A stretch of DNA of 21,636 bases, taken from Zoopage sp. CT-All. Taxonomy: Eukaryota; Zoopagomycota; Zoopagomycetes; Zoopagales; Zoopagaceae. Within the stretch, counting starts at the first letter, position 1, and every line of letters starts with the position of its first letter. This document shows positions 8,601 through 18,684 of this stretch, piece after piece. The stretch spans positions 1 through 21,636 of the forward strand of contig QZWS01000148.1 in the NCBI GenBank assembly GCA_004114245.1, in the 5' to 3' direction. The translations under genes were made by a program, and so were the position numbers. The notes beneath the pieces were generated by a model. It was not told where the DNA came from, searched no databases, and worked only from the letters and a program-made list of their open reading frames with translations.

Positions 8601-10902
8601 AACATTGTTCTGGAATGTCTCCATGAGAACTCTGGTGTGCCAACAAGCAGCGCTCAAGTTCAGACCAAAGCAAAGTCGACATCAGGTCCGGCCACGCACC
8701 AAAGCACTATGATCTCGTTTGAAAACTACGACCTGGAGTCCCTTTGGGAGGTTGTCCTGGCTCCGGGCGAGCATCGGCCACTTCAGCTCAAAATTATACC
8801 ACGCACCAAGGGCAATTTGAGGGTTCTCGGCATGCATTTCACGCTGAACAACATGGTGCCCGGATACAAGAAGTTCTGGAAGCGCGGAAAACGTTTGAAT
8901 TCCACCAAGCAAGAACGCATGCAGCAGCTGTACGGTCCTGAACGCTCGCTCGAACTTTTGGTCACTCCACCAATGCCGCTATTGATCGCATCTGTCCATG
9001 GCGTTCCTGCGAACCTTTTCAGCGGAGAAGTCGCCCAAGCGCGGTTGGAGCTTCGCAATAGCGGCGATCGTGCCTTGAAAAATCTGTTTGTTCGAGTCAG
9101 CTCCAAGTCCATGATCAAGGTTGGCACCAGTGACCAGCTGTCCAAGACTGCATACGAGTGGGAACCAGTTCCAGAGGGCGATATTGTTCAAGAAACCGAC
9201 GCCAACAATACCTTGGACGAATCCACATGGGATCCCATCGCGCTTCACACGAGCGATGAAGAAGGCTCGGCATCAGGCTCACTGCGGCCAGCAAAGACCA
9301 TTGCTATTCCCCTGTGGATCCGTGGCGAACGTATCGGAAAGCATGTGGTCAAAATGGTGCTGGTGTATGGTAGTGAAGACCCAGAGCCTGGTGAGCGAGT
9401 AAGGGTGCAACGAGTGTCGGTCGAGGTCAATGTGGTTGCCTCGCTACGCATCAACACCTTCACTCGACCAAGCGCCTGCCGAATGGACGAGTTTATCATA
9501 GGCATCGAGATCGAAAATCTGCATACCTCGGCCGAGTTTGAAATTACTCAAATTTCCGTTGCAAGTCCTCGATGGAGCATCGCGTGCATTGATGCAAACA
9601 GCACCCAGCAGTATGTGTCTACCAGCTGAGCTTTTTGATCATTTGAAACAGGAAAATCTCGGAAACGATGATGGCCCCGCGCGCAACCATCTTTAGCTAT
9701 TATTATTTGAAAAGAATATGCGACTCTTCGACCGATGGTACCAAGGCCATGCCCGAAGCGTACACTGTTCGTGCCCTTCAGGCCCTGAACGCCCGAGTGG
9801 CAGAGAAGATGGAATTTCGTGCTCCGCCGATCGATCTCTTTACAAGCCATCTCGCCAACGTTTGCATGCCGTCTGATTTTTGTGCTGCTGACGTGTTGAA
9901 TAGTCGGGCCAAATTATGGCCAGTCATCGCTCACCGCTTGTCGATTTTTACAACAGCGCGCGAATTGCATGGCGTAAAAATTCGCTGCTGTCATTGTTCG
10001 GCGGCGTGTATGAGCATGCGCCGAGTGCATTCTCGTTGTACTCAACCAACGACGTGGACATGACAATTTGCTGGCGTGTGAACGGATCGGGTGCGAAGCA
10101 TTTTGGAAATCATCACGTCGTCGGCATAAATCTTGGCTCACTGTTCGACATTCCTGGGCAGCCAAGCCAGCCGCCAGCTGAGATTGAAGCGTCTGATGCT
10201 TCCTCGGTTGCTTTGACCACCGTAGACTCGTCTGTTGCTCCCTCGAACACGAGTGTTCGAAGACGATTTAATATGCGCATTGGTCCCACGACCGGTTCTC
10301 AGCCCGCAAATCTCTTGGTTGTTAAGGAGGAAAACCCGGTCAAGGTCGTGCTTCGCAGTTCAGGCGATATCCATAATGATTTTGACAGCGGGTAAGCATA
10401 CGTTATGATCGGTGTGGTAATGTTTTTGCAATACTGCTTAGTTTGTGTTGGGCTCCAATTATCGTGTTGGTCAAGAACGTTGGCTCATCGCCCATCAGAT
10501 TCTTGTTAGATCTGACTGATTCGGATAAAATGATATCGCCAACTTTGGATAGGTAGCACCCCGGCCTTGGTATTTTTCTAATGCCAAGATAGCATCGCGC
10601 CAACTATATCGACTGCCCTAAGGTTTGATTGGTGCGGTCTCACTCGCCTGGCAGGAGAACTAGCGCCAGGGCAGAGTGCAACGCTAACGTCAGCAGCGTG
10701 CTTCAGCCGCCCAGGCGTGTATAATCTGAACCGCTGGCGGCTTTCTATCTTCCGACCAGGGCCGGCTTTGACGAAAGATGTGATTACTAGCAGCGGCCAC
10801 GAGTCGGACGAGGAGGAGAGCGTTGATCCCACCATTATTGGATTCCAAACGCCAAATCTTCCGCATTTATTGACTGTTTCACATGTTGCAGGTTGGCCAT
10901 AG
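5700..10902 (+). CDS. TRS85: Trs85/TRAPPC8 subunit of the TRAPPIII tethering complex
   Basis: Exons 5700-5928, 5966-6319, 6367-6468, 6512-6674, 6720-7992, 8040-9610, 9652-9859, 9904-10391, 10442-10552 and 10593-10902 give 1602 residues (human TRAPPC8 is about 1435). Introns are 37-50 nt, and their phases sum to a clean frame. Matches to the family include ARALAPLIAV and LLQPFGDN near the N-terminus and VVKYYIIVHDSQ. Further on are KEFLVQSLIPHLE with WNEQVAAQRRG, RKYAFCMVLAGYRFGKA, and SHIHFALGRQSFYL followed by LYLREFTYVYK. A C-terminal FDWCGLT...PGVYNLNRW segment follows the last introns. Exons 6-10 carry the beta-sandwich-like C-terminal region. Trs85 directs TRAPPIII to Ypt1/Rab1 activation in autophagy and Golgi traffic. 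The start is uncertain: in-frame ATGs exist at 5637 and upstream, but 5700 has a good context (G at -3). The last intron has two frame-compatible acceptors (10592 and 10622). Confidence 0.93.
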
Positions 10903-11093
10903 TCGCTGTGAAGGAGAGTCATGTGCTGATGCGATTTGATAGGCTACATCTCCTCACTCCAGAATGGGCATCACCATAGAGAGCACACGGATGATTCTGA
11001 CTGAAATGTACCTGGTGTTGTGATGTATTGCCTTGCTTGAGGAGTGTGGAGTGGACTGCATCATCGCATTAAGCAGCCTGCGCATTTAACACT
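10903..11093. other. intergenic region between TRS85 and the bZIP gene
   Basis: These 191 bp separate two genes that run in the same direction. They hold the TRS85 3' UTR and the bZIP promoter. I see no ORF, RNA gene or clear TATA box here. Confidence 0.6.
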
Positions 11094-12368
11094 ATGACGT
11101 GTTCGCTGGTCACATCTGCGAACCACGTCTTCGCCGCCCATCCCATGTCTTCCGACCGCAGCCATCGCACCCCTGCGCGGCACGCCCCCAATACTCCCAA
11201 CCCAGCCACCGCTGCGGATCCTTTTTATCGTGGCGCTGCCGGCGGTATTATCGACTCGGGGCTGCTGGATTCCGACAGCGCCATCGACCCGCCCGCCATC
11301 ATGACCCCGGCTCCCGAGGCTGCGGCTGCCACCACGCAGGCGCGAGACGCGGCCAGTCACTCGGATATCGCGACCCAGCGGCGCGAACGCAACCGCATTG
11401 CTGCTCGTCGGTCGCGGATCAAGCGCATGCAGGAGGTGGAGGAGCTGACGAATGAGATGTCGCGGGTGTTGGATGAGAATGCGAGCATGCGGAGGCATAT
11501 TTCGGACTGGCATCGATGGTGGCAAGCGTGTGTGGGGAAATTGGATCCCACGGAGGTGGCGATCATGGGGCAGCCGCCAGAGTACGCTGATCTGGAGAAC
11601 GCTGACACCGCCAGCATGGAGGATATCGCGAGATACGGGATGGATGTCTACGATGTCCAGGAGCCGTTGGCGATGGTGGAGCCGGTGCAGGCGAGCAGTG
11701 GCCGGCGATCGCGGACATCCAGCTCGGCTATCGATGCATCGCCCAGCATGACTGCCAAGTCTGCGCGGAAATCGAGCGCCGCTTCTACGCCAGCCAAAGC
11801 CACGGCCAAGTCGCCTTCAGCAGCCAGGTCGTCGGCAAGGAAAACTCGCAGTACGTCTGCATCGGCCGATGGCCCTTCAGGAAGCACTTCGTCCATGACC
11901 ACGCGTCGCTCGGGCCTGGCTAGCTCCGCTCAGGCAGCATCCAGCAACGGCTGGGTCCCCGAGGAGTTTGAATTGCTTTCCAAGCTATCTGGTATCGACC
12001 CTGGTCATGCTAGTGCGTATTTAAGCATCGTGGCGGCTGGAAACGCGAACCCACGACATATTCCGGCTGGTCCCGGTGATGCCACAGAGCACCCCGCTCG
12101 CAAGCGCACCCGCGTCGAAGCGCTCGGACTCATCGACGTGTATCCCGAAGCAGCTGGTGAAAGTGGCATTGTTATGCCAGATGCTGTTCAGACACCGGCT
12201 GGAGCTGCCAATGACACTGTTGCCTCGGAATCGGCGAATGCCGACGATACCTCGCTTGATCCCATCCCCTCGTCCTTTGGCAACCACTCCAGTGTCAAGC
12301 GTCTGAATGACGAGGTCAAGGAGCGAATCATCAAACTTCGAACTAGTCAAAAGGCTGGCGGGTTCTAA
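11094..12368 (+). CDS. bZIP-domain transcription factor
   Basis: Single-exon ORF of 424 residues. The basic region at about residues 95-108 (QRRERNRIAARRSR) fits the bZIP signature N-x2-AA-x2-(S/C)-R, with Asn100 and Arg108. A Leu follows ten residues after Arg108, and zipper d positions read Leu, Val, Met, Trp, so the zipper is short and degenerate, ending near residue 139. The following W-rich segment (WHRWWQACVGKL) may extend the helix. Residues about 190-280 are low-complexity Ser/Ala/Lys/Thr with basic SARK/SPS motifs, likely disordered. A second conserved-looking segment (WVPEEFELLSKLSGIDPGHA) lies near residue 295. A start at 11145 (residue 18) is also possible. It would bind DNA as a dimer in the nucleus; the subfamily and targets cannot be told. 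The absence of introns contrasts with most neighbours. Confidence 0.85.
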   Translation: MTCSLVTSANHVFAAHPMSSDRSHRTPARHAPNTPNPATAADPFYRGAAGGIIDSGLLDSDSAIDPPAIMTPAPEAAAATTQARDAASHSDIATQRRERNRIAARRSRIKRMQEVEELTNEMSRVLDENASMRRHISDWHRWWQACVGKLDPTEVAIMGQPPEYADLENADTASMEDIARYGMDVYDVQEPLAMVEPVQASSGRRSRTSSSAIDASPSMTAKSARKSSAASTPAKATAKSPSAARSSARKTRSTSASADGPSGSTSSMTTRRSGLASSAQAASSNGWVPEEFELLSKLSGIDPGHASAYLSIVAAGNANPRHIPAGPGDATEHPARKRTRVEALGLIDVYPEAAGESGIVMPDAVQTPAGAANDTVASESANADDTSLDPIPSSFGNHSSVKRLNDEVKERIIKLRTSQKAGGF

Positions 12369-12448
12369 TTATTGTCATTCTCAAACAACGACCGAGAAGG
12401 TGGACGCTTGAACTATTATGTTACATATATATATGCTAAGCAATATTT

Positions 12449-14339
12449 TTACAAATGCATTTCGCTGCCGTTGATGTCTATTCCACACACCTCCCAAGTC
12501 TCCGAGGCATCTCTGGTGGATTCTATCCGAAGCCATTTGATGCTTGCTGGGCTGCTGTCACCCGCCTGTGCAACAGTCGAGCAATCGGCGGCTATATGGA
12601 TCTGATAGTGCATCGTCACCTTGCTGCCATCCACCGTCTGCACCTGCCGTGATGTAACAGCAGGACTGCGACAGCGCACCCACTTCTTCCCATCCTCGGA
12701 TATGACCACTCGGATGTCACTGTCACCGGCGATAAACGGCTTGGTGGCAACGAGATCCAAGCTGCGGAATATCACCGGCTTGAGAAAAAATAAACCGAAG
12801 AAATCTCCGGACTTGGGCGCTAGAGTGCACGTCAGCTTGTGCACGGTGAAATTGACGAGCTCAACCAGTATATGACGTCCAACACGTATCTGATGTCTGA
12901 TCGACGGCATGGTCATATGACGATGCCGCCCAAAAGCCATTATCGGGAAAGCCAAGCTGATAGAACTTTTTTTGGTGCTCGTCGATGGAAGCTACTTGCG
13001 GATCAAAGCGGACATCGGATGGTGCCAAGAACGGATCCAGGCTAGTCAAGAACACGCACTTGTCATTCCAGCACGGTGCACTAGACAAATGGTAAGCGAA
13101 AGGCACTGTCGTGTTCATTTACCGTAGATACTGTTCTCGAAAACGTTCGGCCTCGTTCGGCGCTGTGCTCGTATCTACATCTGCAGCAGCGGGGGTCTTG
13201 TCCCAGGTGCCCGCTTCTAGCCCCTTTCGTAATCGCCGAGCGGCATCCAGCATATTCAAGTAGACTATATTCCAAGAATCTGGACGCTCGCTCCATCCCT
13301 GTTGTGTGTCGAGCTGATGCAGTGTATTGACGAATTGCACGACGTATCGATTTGAGAAAATGGCAAAATAAAGGTCGACGACACGCGCTTGCTCCCACGT
13401 AAGGTCTTGGTCTGCAACGTGCTGCAAGAACTGGCGGGTCATATTCCGCGGGATAAAGGAGCCACAGCCGAGCCACGCAAATCCTGCGTGCATGCCAATG
13501 CTTGGATCGGTAAACGTCCATCGTCGGTGTTCGATGTGGATCATGGGCATCGTGTTGGTGTGAATACGAATCGGGTCAAGGACGTAGGACGTGTAGAGAG
13601 TGTCAAGGTGAGCGGGCATCCAGTCGTCATCTTGGAGATAGCAGGTCTCGTAGCTGGCGAGAGCAGCACATGATGTATGCTTTGCCAAGTCGTGGAGATT
13701 CGCAGGCGAATTGTAGATACGGATGTCGAGACTAGACTCATTCCGCAGTGTCAACGGAAAATTCTATGATAGACGTCACAAAATGTGCCAGCAGAATGGC
13801 TAGCGCACCTCGGGTGAGAGATGCACACTCTGGTTGTTGTTCCAAATCACAACTTCGCGAATAAACGGATACTTTTCGAGGAACGAAATAGCAAAGCGCA
13901 AACTATCCATTCGTTTCCAGCCAAGAAGAATAGCTGTGACCGGCCGCAGCCCATTCTTTTCGAGCGCCTGAGGAGTGAAATCGGTTTCGGCGTAGAAGCT
14001 GGATCGAGTCGACGCGAAGACCTTGACTTTTTGCAGCCACTCTGGCTCTTCGCCTGGCCGAACAAACTCTGGTACGAACGCTGCTGTGGCCTGGAGACGC
14101 GGGTCATCGCCCCGCCGCAGAAGAACAGTGAGGATAAGGAAGAACATCAACACGCCCAGTACGACCAGCTTCCTGCCAGATCGCCGCCGATGCAGCCTCC
14201 CAAGTACGCTGCGCGTCTGAGCAGCGTTCTCGTCATCCACTCCATCTTCGATTGACATAGGAAGCATCCGCTGCGGCGAAGACATGGCGGGATCAGGCCG
14301 GATGGTGACTGCCTTTGATTTGTTTTCGTCAACGCCCAT
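12449..14339 (-). CDS. type II membrane glycosyltransferase-like protein with C-terminal discoidin (F5/8 C)-like domain
   Basis: Exons 14339-13809, 13763-13123, 13080-12866 and 12819-12449 give 585 residues; introns are 45, 42 and 46 nt. Order of parts: acidic/basic cytosolic tail, RRRSGRK then one membrane helix (about 58-74), a stem, and a GT-A-like region. That region starts at ILLGWKRMDSL (137-147), with EVVIWNNN (162-169) and CYLQDDDWMP (218-227), where the Asp triplet fits a metal-binding DxD. It continues through GMHAGFAWLGCGSFIPR and ends in conserved-looking Trp/Asn segments. After about residue 437, FWAASSYDHAVD...TCWTSY followed by GDFFGLFF resembles a discoidin/F5-8C fold. Topology and fold point to a Golgi glycosyltransferase, perhaps GT64/exostosin-like, but donor and acceptor cannot be inferred. 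Intron 3 was placed because it joins TCWTSY to APKSGDFFG in frame. An alternative start is at 14285. Confidence 0.78.
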
Positions 14340-14340
14340 G
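14337..14340. promoter_or_regulatory. overlapping divergent start codons (CATG) of the glycosyltransferase gene and UTP22
   Basis: The first in-frame ATG of the minus-strand gene (14339-14337) and the predicted UTP22 ATG (14338-14340) share the palindrome CATG. If both are used, each transcript's 5' leader runs through the other's first coding exon. The minus-strand ATG has the stronger context (G at -3 and +4). Confidence 0.5.
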
Positions 14341-17300
14341 CCGAGCAGGATTGTGGCCACCGCCGAGGTTGGCAATTGACTTCTCGTGTTACAAAGTGCA
14401 ATGCTGCGTAGTCCAAAAAGCGTTCGCTGGCGTCTTTGGCGGAGCCAAAGCTGACCAAGATCTCCCCGACGTTCCAGGCGCCCGATGGCAGCGACGATGA
14501 TGGATCGGTCTACGGCGACTTTGAGGACCTCGAAAATGCTGAATTGGACGGCGATACGTCCTCAGAAGACGCTGGCGCGGTTTCTGATGTTGACGACGAT
14601 GCGGAGCCCAAAACTCGCGACCCACTTTACTCCACGCCGACCGCCGAGGAACTCGTACAGCTGGAAGAATCATCGCAATTATTCGCGTCGAATTTATTCC
14701 GCATGCAATTGGAGGAGCTGCTGGCACAGGTTCGGGTGGACTACGACAGTACGAAAGAGCTCGTCTCTCTGCTCTCCGTTGTTAAGCGTGCCGCAGAGAC
14801 GATGCCCAAAATACCAGAGACCGAGGTTGGATTCTCGTTTGACTATAGGATCGATCAATGCTATTATAGGTTCTAGTGCTGCTGAAACGGTTGAAGAAAA
14901 CGGGAGTGATCATGCCATACCAGACCCCTATTCTTGGAGGCGACGCGCTGCATAAACTTGGGATATCGCCTGCAGCAATGGTCAAAGTAATAGGTGCGTA
15001 TCCACTCCATGCATGCGTCAACTCGGGCAAGGACGGATTCCAAATTGACGTTGCCGTGGAGATGCCGAAGGAGTGCTTCCAAGAGAAGGACTACGTCAAC
15101 GGTCGGTATCATCGAAAACGCGCTATTTACCTTGCATTCTTAACCCATGCAATTCAGTCGGCGCTTGATGGTGGCAAGATTTCGGTGGAAGCAATGGCAT
15201 TTAGAGCACTGAATGGCGACCCGCGGAGGCAGATACTGATTATATCTCCGTTGGCCAGTCTCAAACCGCGATGCGAGATCCGCGTCATTCCCATCATTGC
15301 TAGGGATACCTTTGTGACAAAAAAGCTTGCCCCTGGTCGTAATCTTCTTCGTCACCACGCTGACACCGACTTCCAGGCGGTGGACGAGCCCACTCCTAGT
15401 TACAATGCTTCTATTCTGCTGGACGCATCGCCCGTGCCCATTCTTGCTTACGTCTATTCGCGAGTAAAGGACTGTGCCGCTTTCAGTGATTCTTGGATGC
15501 TGGCGAAAGTTTGGGCACTCCACCGAAAAGACACCTCCTCCGCCGTCCTGTCCACTTTTGTGGACGATTTCTGGTCGATTTTAGCCGCTTGGATGCTGGA
15601 CGGTCAATGCTCGACGCATATCGCCCCAACGTTTAGCTCATACCAAATCTTCAAAGCCATCAGCAATTTCATCGGTGTGTGATTCAGAAACGGGGTGCCA
15701 TACTCATGTTCCATAGCCGACTTTTCGTTCGAAAAAGGCGTGATTAGGATATCTCCAACAATTGTCAACGACGAAGTCTGTTGAATTCTCCCTTGGTGTA
15801 TACTGACGCGCCCTAGTTCTCGGATGCTAGCTTCCTAGCCCACTATGCAGCAAGTATCGTCGCGCCTGATGGTCAGACAAACCTTGCTGCTTGGATGACT
15901 CGTTCGGATGCAGAATTCGTCCGACTGCAGTTTACAAAAGCGAAAGTACTTCTGGAGCAGCATCACTCAGACTCCGATCCTTTCGCGTCACTTTTCCTTC
16001 AATCCATCTCAAACACCACTCTAGTCTATGACCATGTCATTTCCGCTCCAATCCGATCGAGTGCTATCGAAGCAAACTCTGTTTATACGTCGAGCAGTAT
16101 GATTGACGAGAAGGTTTATCGGATTCTTCGCCAAACTCTCGGAAACCGTACCAAGTCCATTCGTGTATGGAGACAGCCTCTTTCGGATATATCAACGCGA
16201 ATAGGCGAGTGTAAGCCTATTCAGGGCCTCGGCATTGGCTTTATTCTGGACCCCGAACACGCATTCAGACAGGTGGACCGTGGACCATCGCCTGAGATGG
16301 CCATCGAAGCCAAGGCATTCCAGCAGCTCTGGGGCAGTCGCTCAGAGCTTCGTCGATTCAAGAGTGGTGAAATTTGTGAAAGCGTGGTCTGGTTTGCTTC
16401 GTCGGACCCAGTTTCGCGGGAAAATGGTTTTGTTGACACCATAAATCACATTTTGCGAACGCATTTCTCCGCGGAGCTGTTACTCGACAACGCGGACCAG
16501 TATGGTGTATGTTCTGTTACAGGCTCGGCTTGGATACAGCCGACCTTTGCGCAAGCCTCAGTGTTCCCCAAAGGCTCAATTCGGCCAGACTTTGCCGCCC
16601 ACAACATGGCCTTTGATAAGTTGATTTCCGACATCAATGCCGTCGAGGACCTTCCCCTCTCTATCTCGGCAATCGTACCAACCTGCGCCACCCTCGTTCA
16701 AACTGGAGGTGTTATTTCTCAGCCGATAGTGTCGAATAGAACGATCAAGGGAATGGCTGTTAATCCTTGGATCGAGCCGATGGAATGCGTGCTTCAGTTT
16801 GAGGTTAGTGCTGCATGGCCAGAGAGCCTCGCCGTTATTCAAAAGGTGCGTGCCGCGTATGCGGTCGGTTTGTGCAACGCCCTCAAAGCCTCTGGATACA
16901 TTGGATCTGTGATTGTACCGGATCCAGCCTCTGCAGATGTGATCGTTCGAGAGTCGGCACGCGACGGCTACATCGATCTTCGAAATGCGGATGGCTTTGC
17001 GTTCCGAGTGCGTATCCAATGCGATCGTGAGCAGCAATTGTTAACTCGACTGCTTAAAGACAAGTTGAATACTACGGAAAAACGACGGACTGGGGCGCGA
17101 CAGTTGCTCCAAGTCTATGATGACCTTTTCACCCGACGTATTCAGCATTATCAGGCAATCCGCGCGCTCATCGGCCTCCATCCCGGACTTTCAGGCGCCA
17201 TCCGTTTATTTAAGCGATGGTTGGCATCTCAAATGCTACTACGCGATCAGGCTCCTGACCAGGCGCTGTCAACTGGTGTGGACGGACAGGCAGGTGCCGG

Positions 17301-18219
17301 AATTGCCGAGGAGTCCGCCGAACTCATGGTTGTCCATGTCTGGACAAGCGGCATTTCAAAGTATGCAACGGCACCTGGCACTGCTTGGTGTGGATTTATG
17401 CGAACACTTGAGCTATTGTACGACTGGCCCTGGCGCCGAGAGGCTCTCTTTGTCGATGCCTCTGTCGGTGCTGCCCCTCAACAAGCACGGCCGATGATAA
17501 CCCAGCCGGTTATACAACGACGCTTTGATGAGCGTCGCAAGCAGCTTGAGCTAATGGGCGATGGACAACGATGGGAGATGCTGGTGGCCACGCCGTGGAC
17601 TGATGGGAGCGCAAGTGTTGTCCAAGGAGCGGTTGTTGTACGCCTTCGACAGTTGGCAAAGTCGGCTGTAGAGTGCACCAGACAGGCGATGCATAGCCCG
17701 CATTTGGTCAAGGTACGAGTTTCGATGACCCTTCCGCTTCGAGCTGACCAAGCTGTGTAGTCATTTTTTGTACCTCGACTGGAGGACTTTGATGTTGTAT
17801 TTCATCTGGATCCGCGCCATTGCCCCCGCCATTTGGAGTCGCTAGTTCCAGTGGACGTCACATCCGTTGCCGCGAGCACTGAATTCCGAAATTTAGAGAC
17901 CTCTGCGGCACACGGACTTTTGATCGGCTTCGATCCAGCCCGGATGTACTTGAGCGAGCTTGAGCGCACTTTTGGGCATCTTGCCTGGTTCTTCCATGAC
18001 GTATACGGCGGTCGCAGTCTGGCAGTGAAATGGAAGCACGGCGTTGCGACGGATGTAAAGCGCTGGCGTGTTGTGATGGACGCGTCGCCGGACATCGTCA
18101 AGAGCACTGGTGACGAGGTAGCAGGAGTAAAGGCAAATGTGAGGGCTATGGTTGAGGACATGCGGCGTCTTGGCACCGGCCTGGTCCAGCGTGTTTCTGT
18201 TTATGCTATCGCTCCTTAG
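14338..18219 (+). CDS. UTP22: Utp22/NOL6 (Nrap) nucleolar protein of the small-subunit processome
   Basis: Exons 14338-14367, 14412-14825, 14870-15674, 15717-15775, 15817-17712 and 17761-18219 give 1220 residues; introns are 41-48 nt, most with CTGAC-like branch points. Yeast Utp22 is about 1240 residues and human NOL6 1146. Recognisable blocks: acidic N-terminus, YSTPTAEELVQLEE, FRMQLEELL, IDVAVEMPKECF with DYVNGRYHRKRAIYLA, WGSRSELRRFKSGEI..SVVW, IEPMECVLQFE, AIRLFKRWLASQ, a VPRLEDFDVVFHLDPRHCPRH segment and the FDPA..YL.ELE..FGHLAWFFHD ending. Utp22 (UtpC, with Rrp7 and CK2) joins the 90S pre-ribosome. The 30-nt first exon is inferred: exon 2 has no ATG and an in-frame stop at 14409, and splicing 14367 to 14412 gives an SKKRSLASLAEP stretch like the NOL6 N-terminus. 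Confidence 0.93.
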
Positions 18220-18300
18220 CAAACCAATGCACTGAAAGTAAAAATAATGACAGATGCGTTCGAGAGCACAACAGTATCCAGCCAAGGCATTGTGCCACGA

Positions 18301-18579
18301 CTACAAGACAAGGAGGTTGACGGCCATGACCACACAAGCGATCGCCACATACGGACTCAGTCGCTCTCCAACCCTTGCCATCTTCCACCCCAGTCCCCGG
18401 AAGCCCTGCTTGTTGCGGTCGAGCAGGGCAGGCGCGTGAGCATGAACGTAGGTTGCCGTGCAGATCAGGAGCAGGATGACAAGCAGCAGGCTCTGGAAGT
18501 TGAACAGCGCAGACTATGGATGTCGAATGGGCAATTCGGTGGATTTAGAAGCGTTTAGAACATGGATTGTATGTACCAT
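18301..18579 (-). CDS. KSH1: Kish/TMEM167-family membrane protein of the early secretory pathway
   Basis: The coding exon 18513-18301 encodes [20 protein letters not shown], then [29 protein letters not shown] and a second hydrophobic end. This is the whole Kish family protein without its first Met. The Met comes from an ATG at 18579-18577 followed at once by a GTACAT donor; the 63-nt intron (18576-18514) ends in CATAG. The product has 71 residues (human TMEM167A has 72) with two membrane helices (about 7-25 and 52-70). The family sits in Golgi membranes and is needed for secretion. The gene lies 81 bp from the convergent UTP22 stop and 105 bp downstream of PPT1 on the same strand. A 60-residue open frame at 18206-18388 on this strand is a shadow. 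Confidence 0.93.
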
Positions 18580-18684
18580 CGCGGATGAACGATTCTTGCT
18601 GGATGTTGAGATGCTGGTGACTGTGCTCTGCTGATGTGGTCATGCACTACATTACATGCACTATCCAGGGCATGCTTCGTCTGC

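Noticed and set aside
18206-18388. 60-residue minus-strand ORF with Cys and a hydrophobic end
   Set aside because: It is the shifted frame of KSH1, whose full family match lies in the neighbouring frame.
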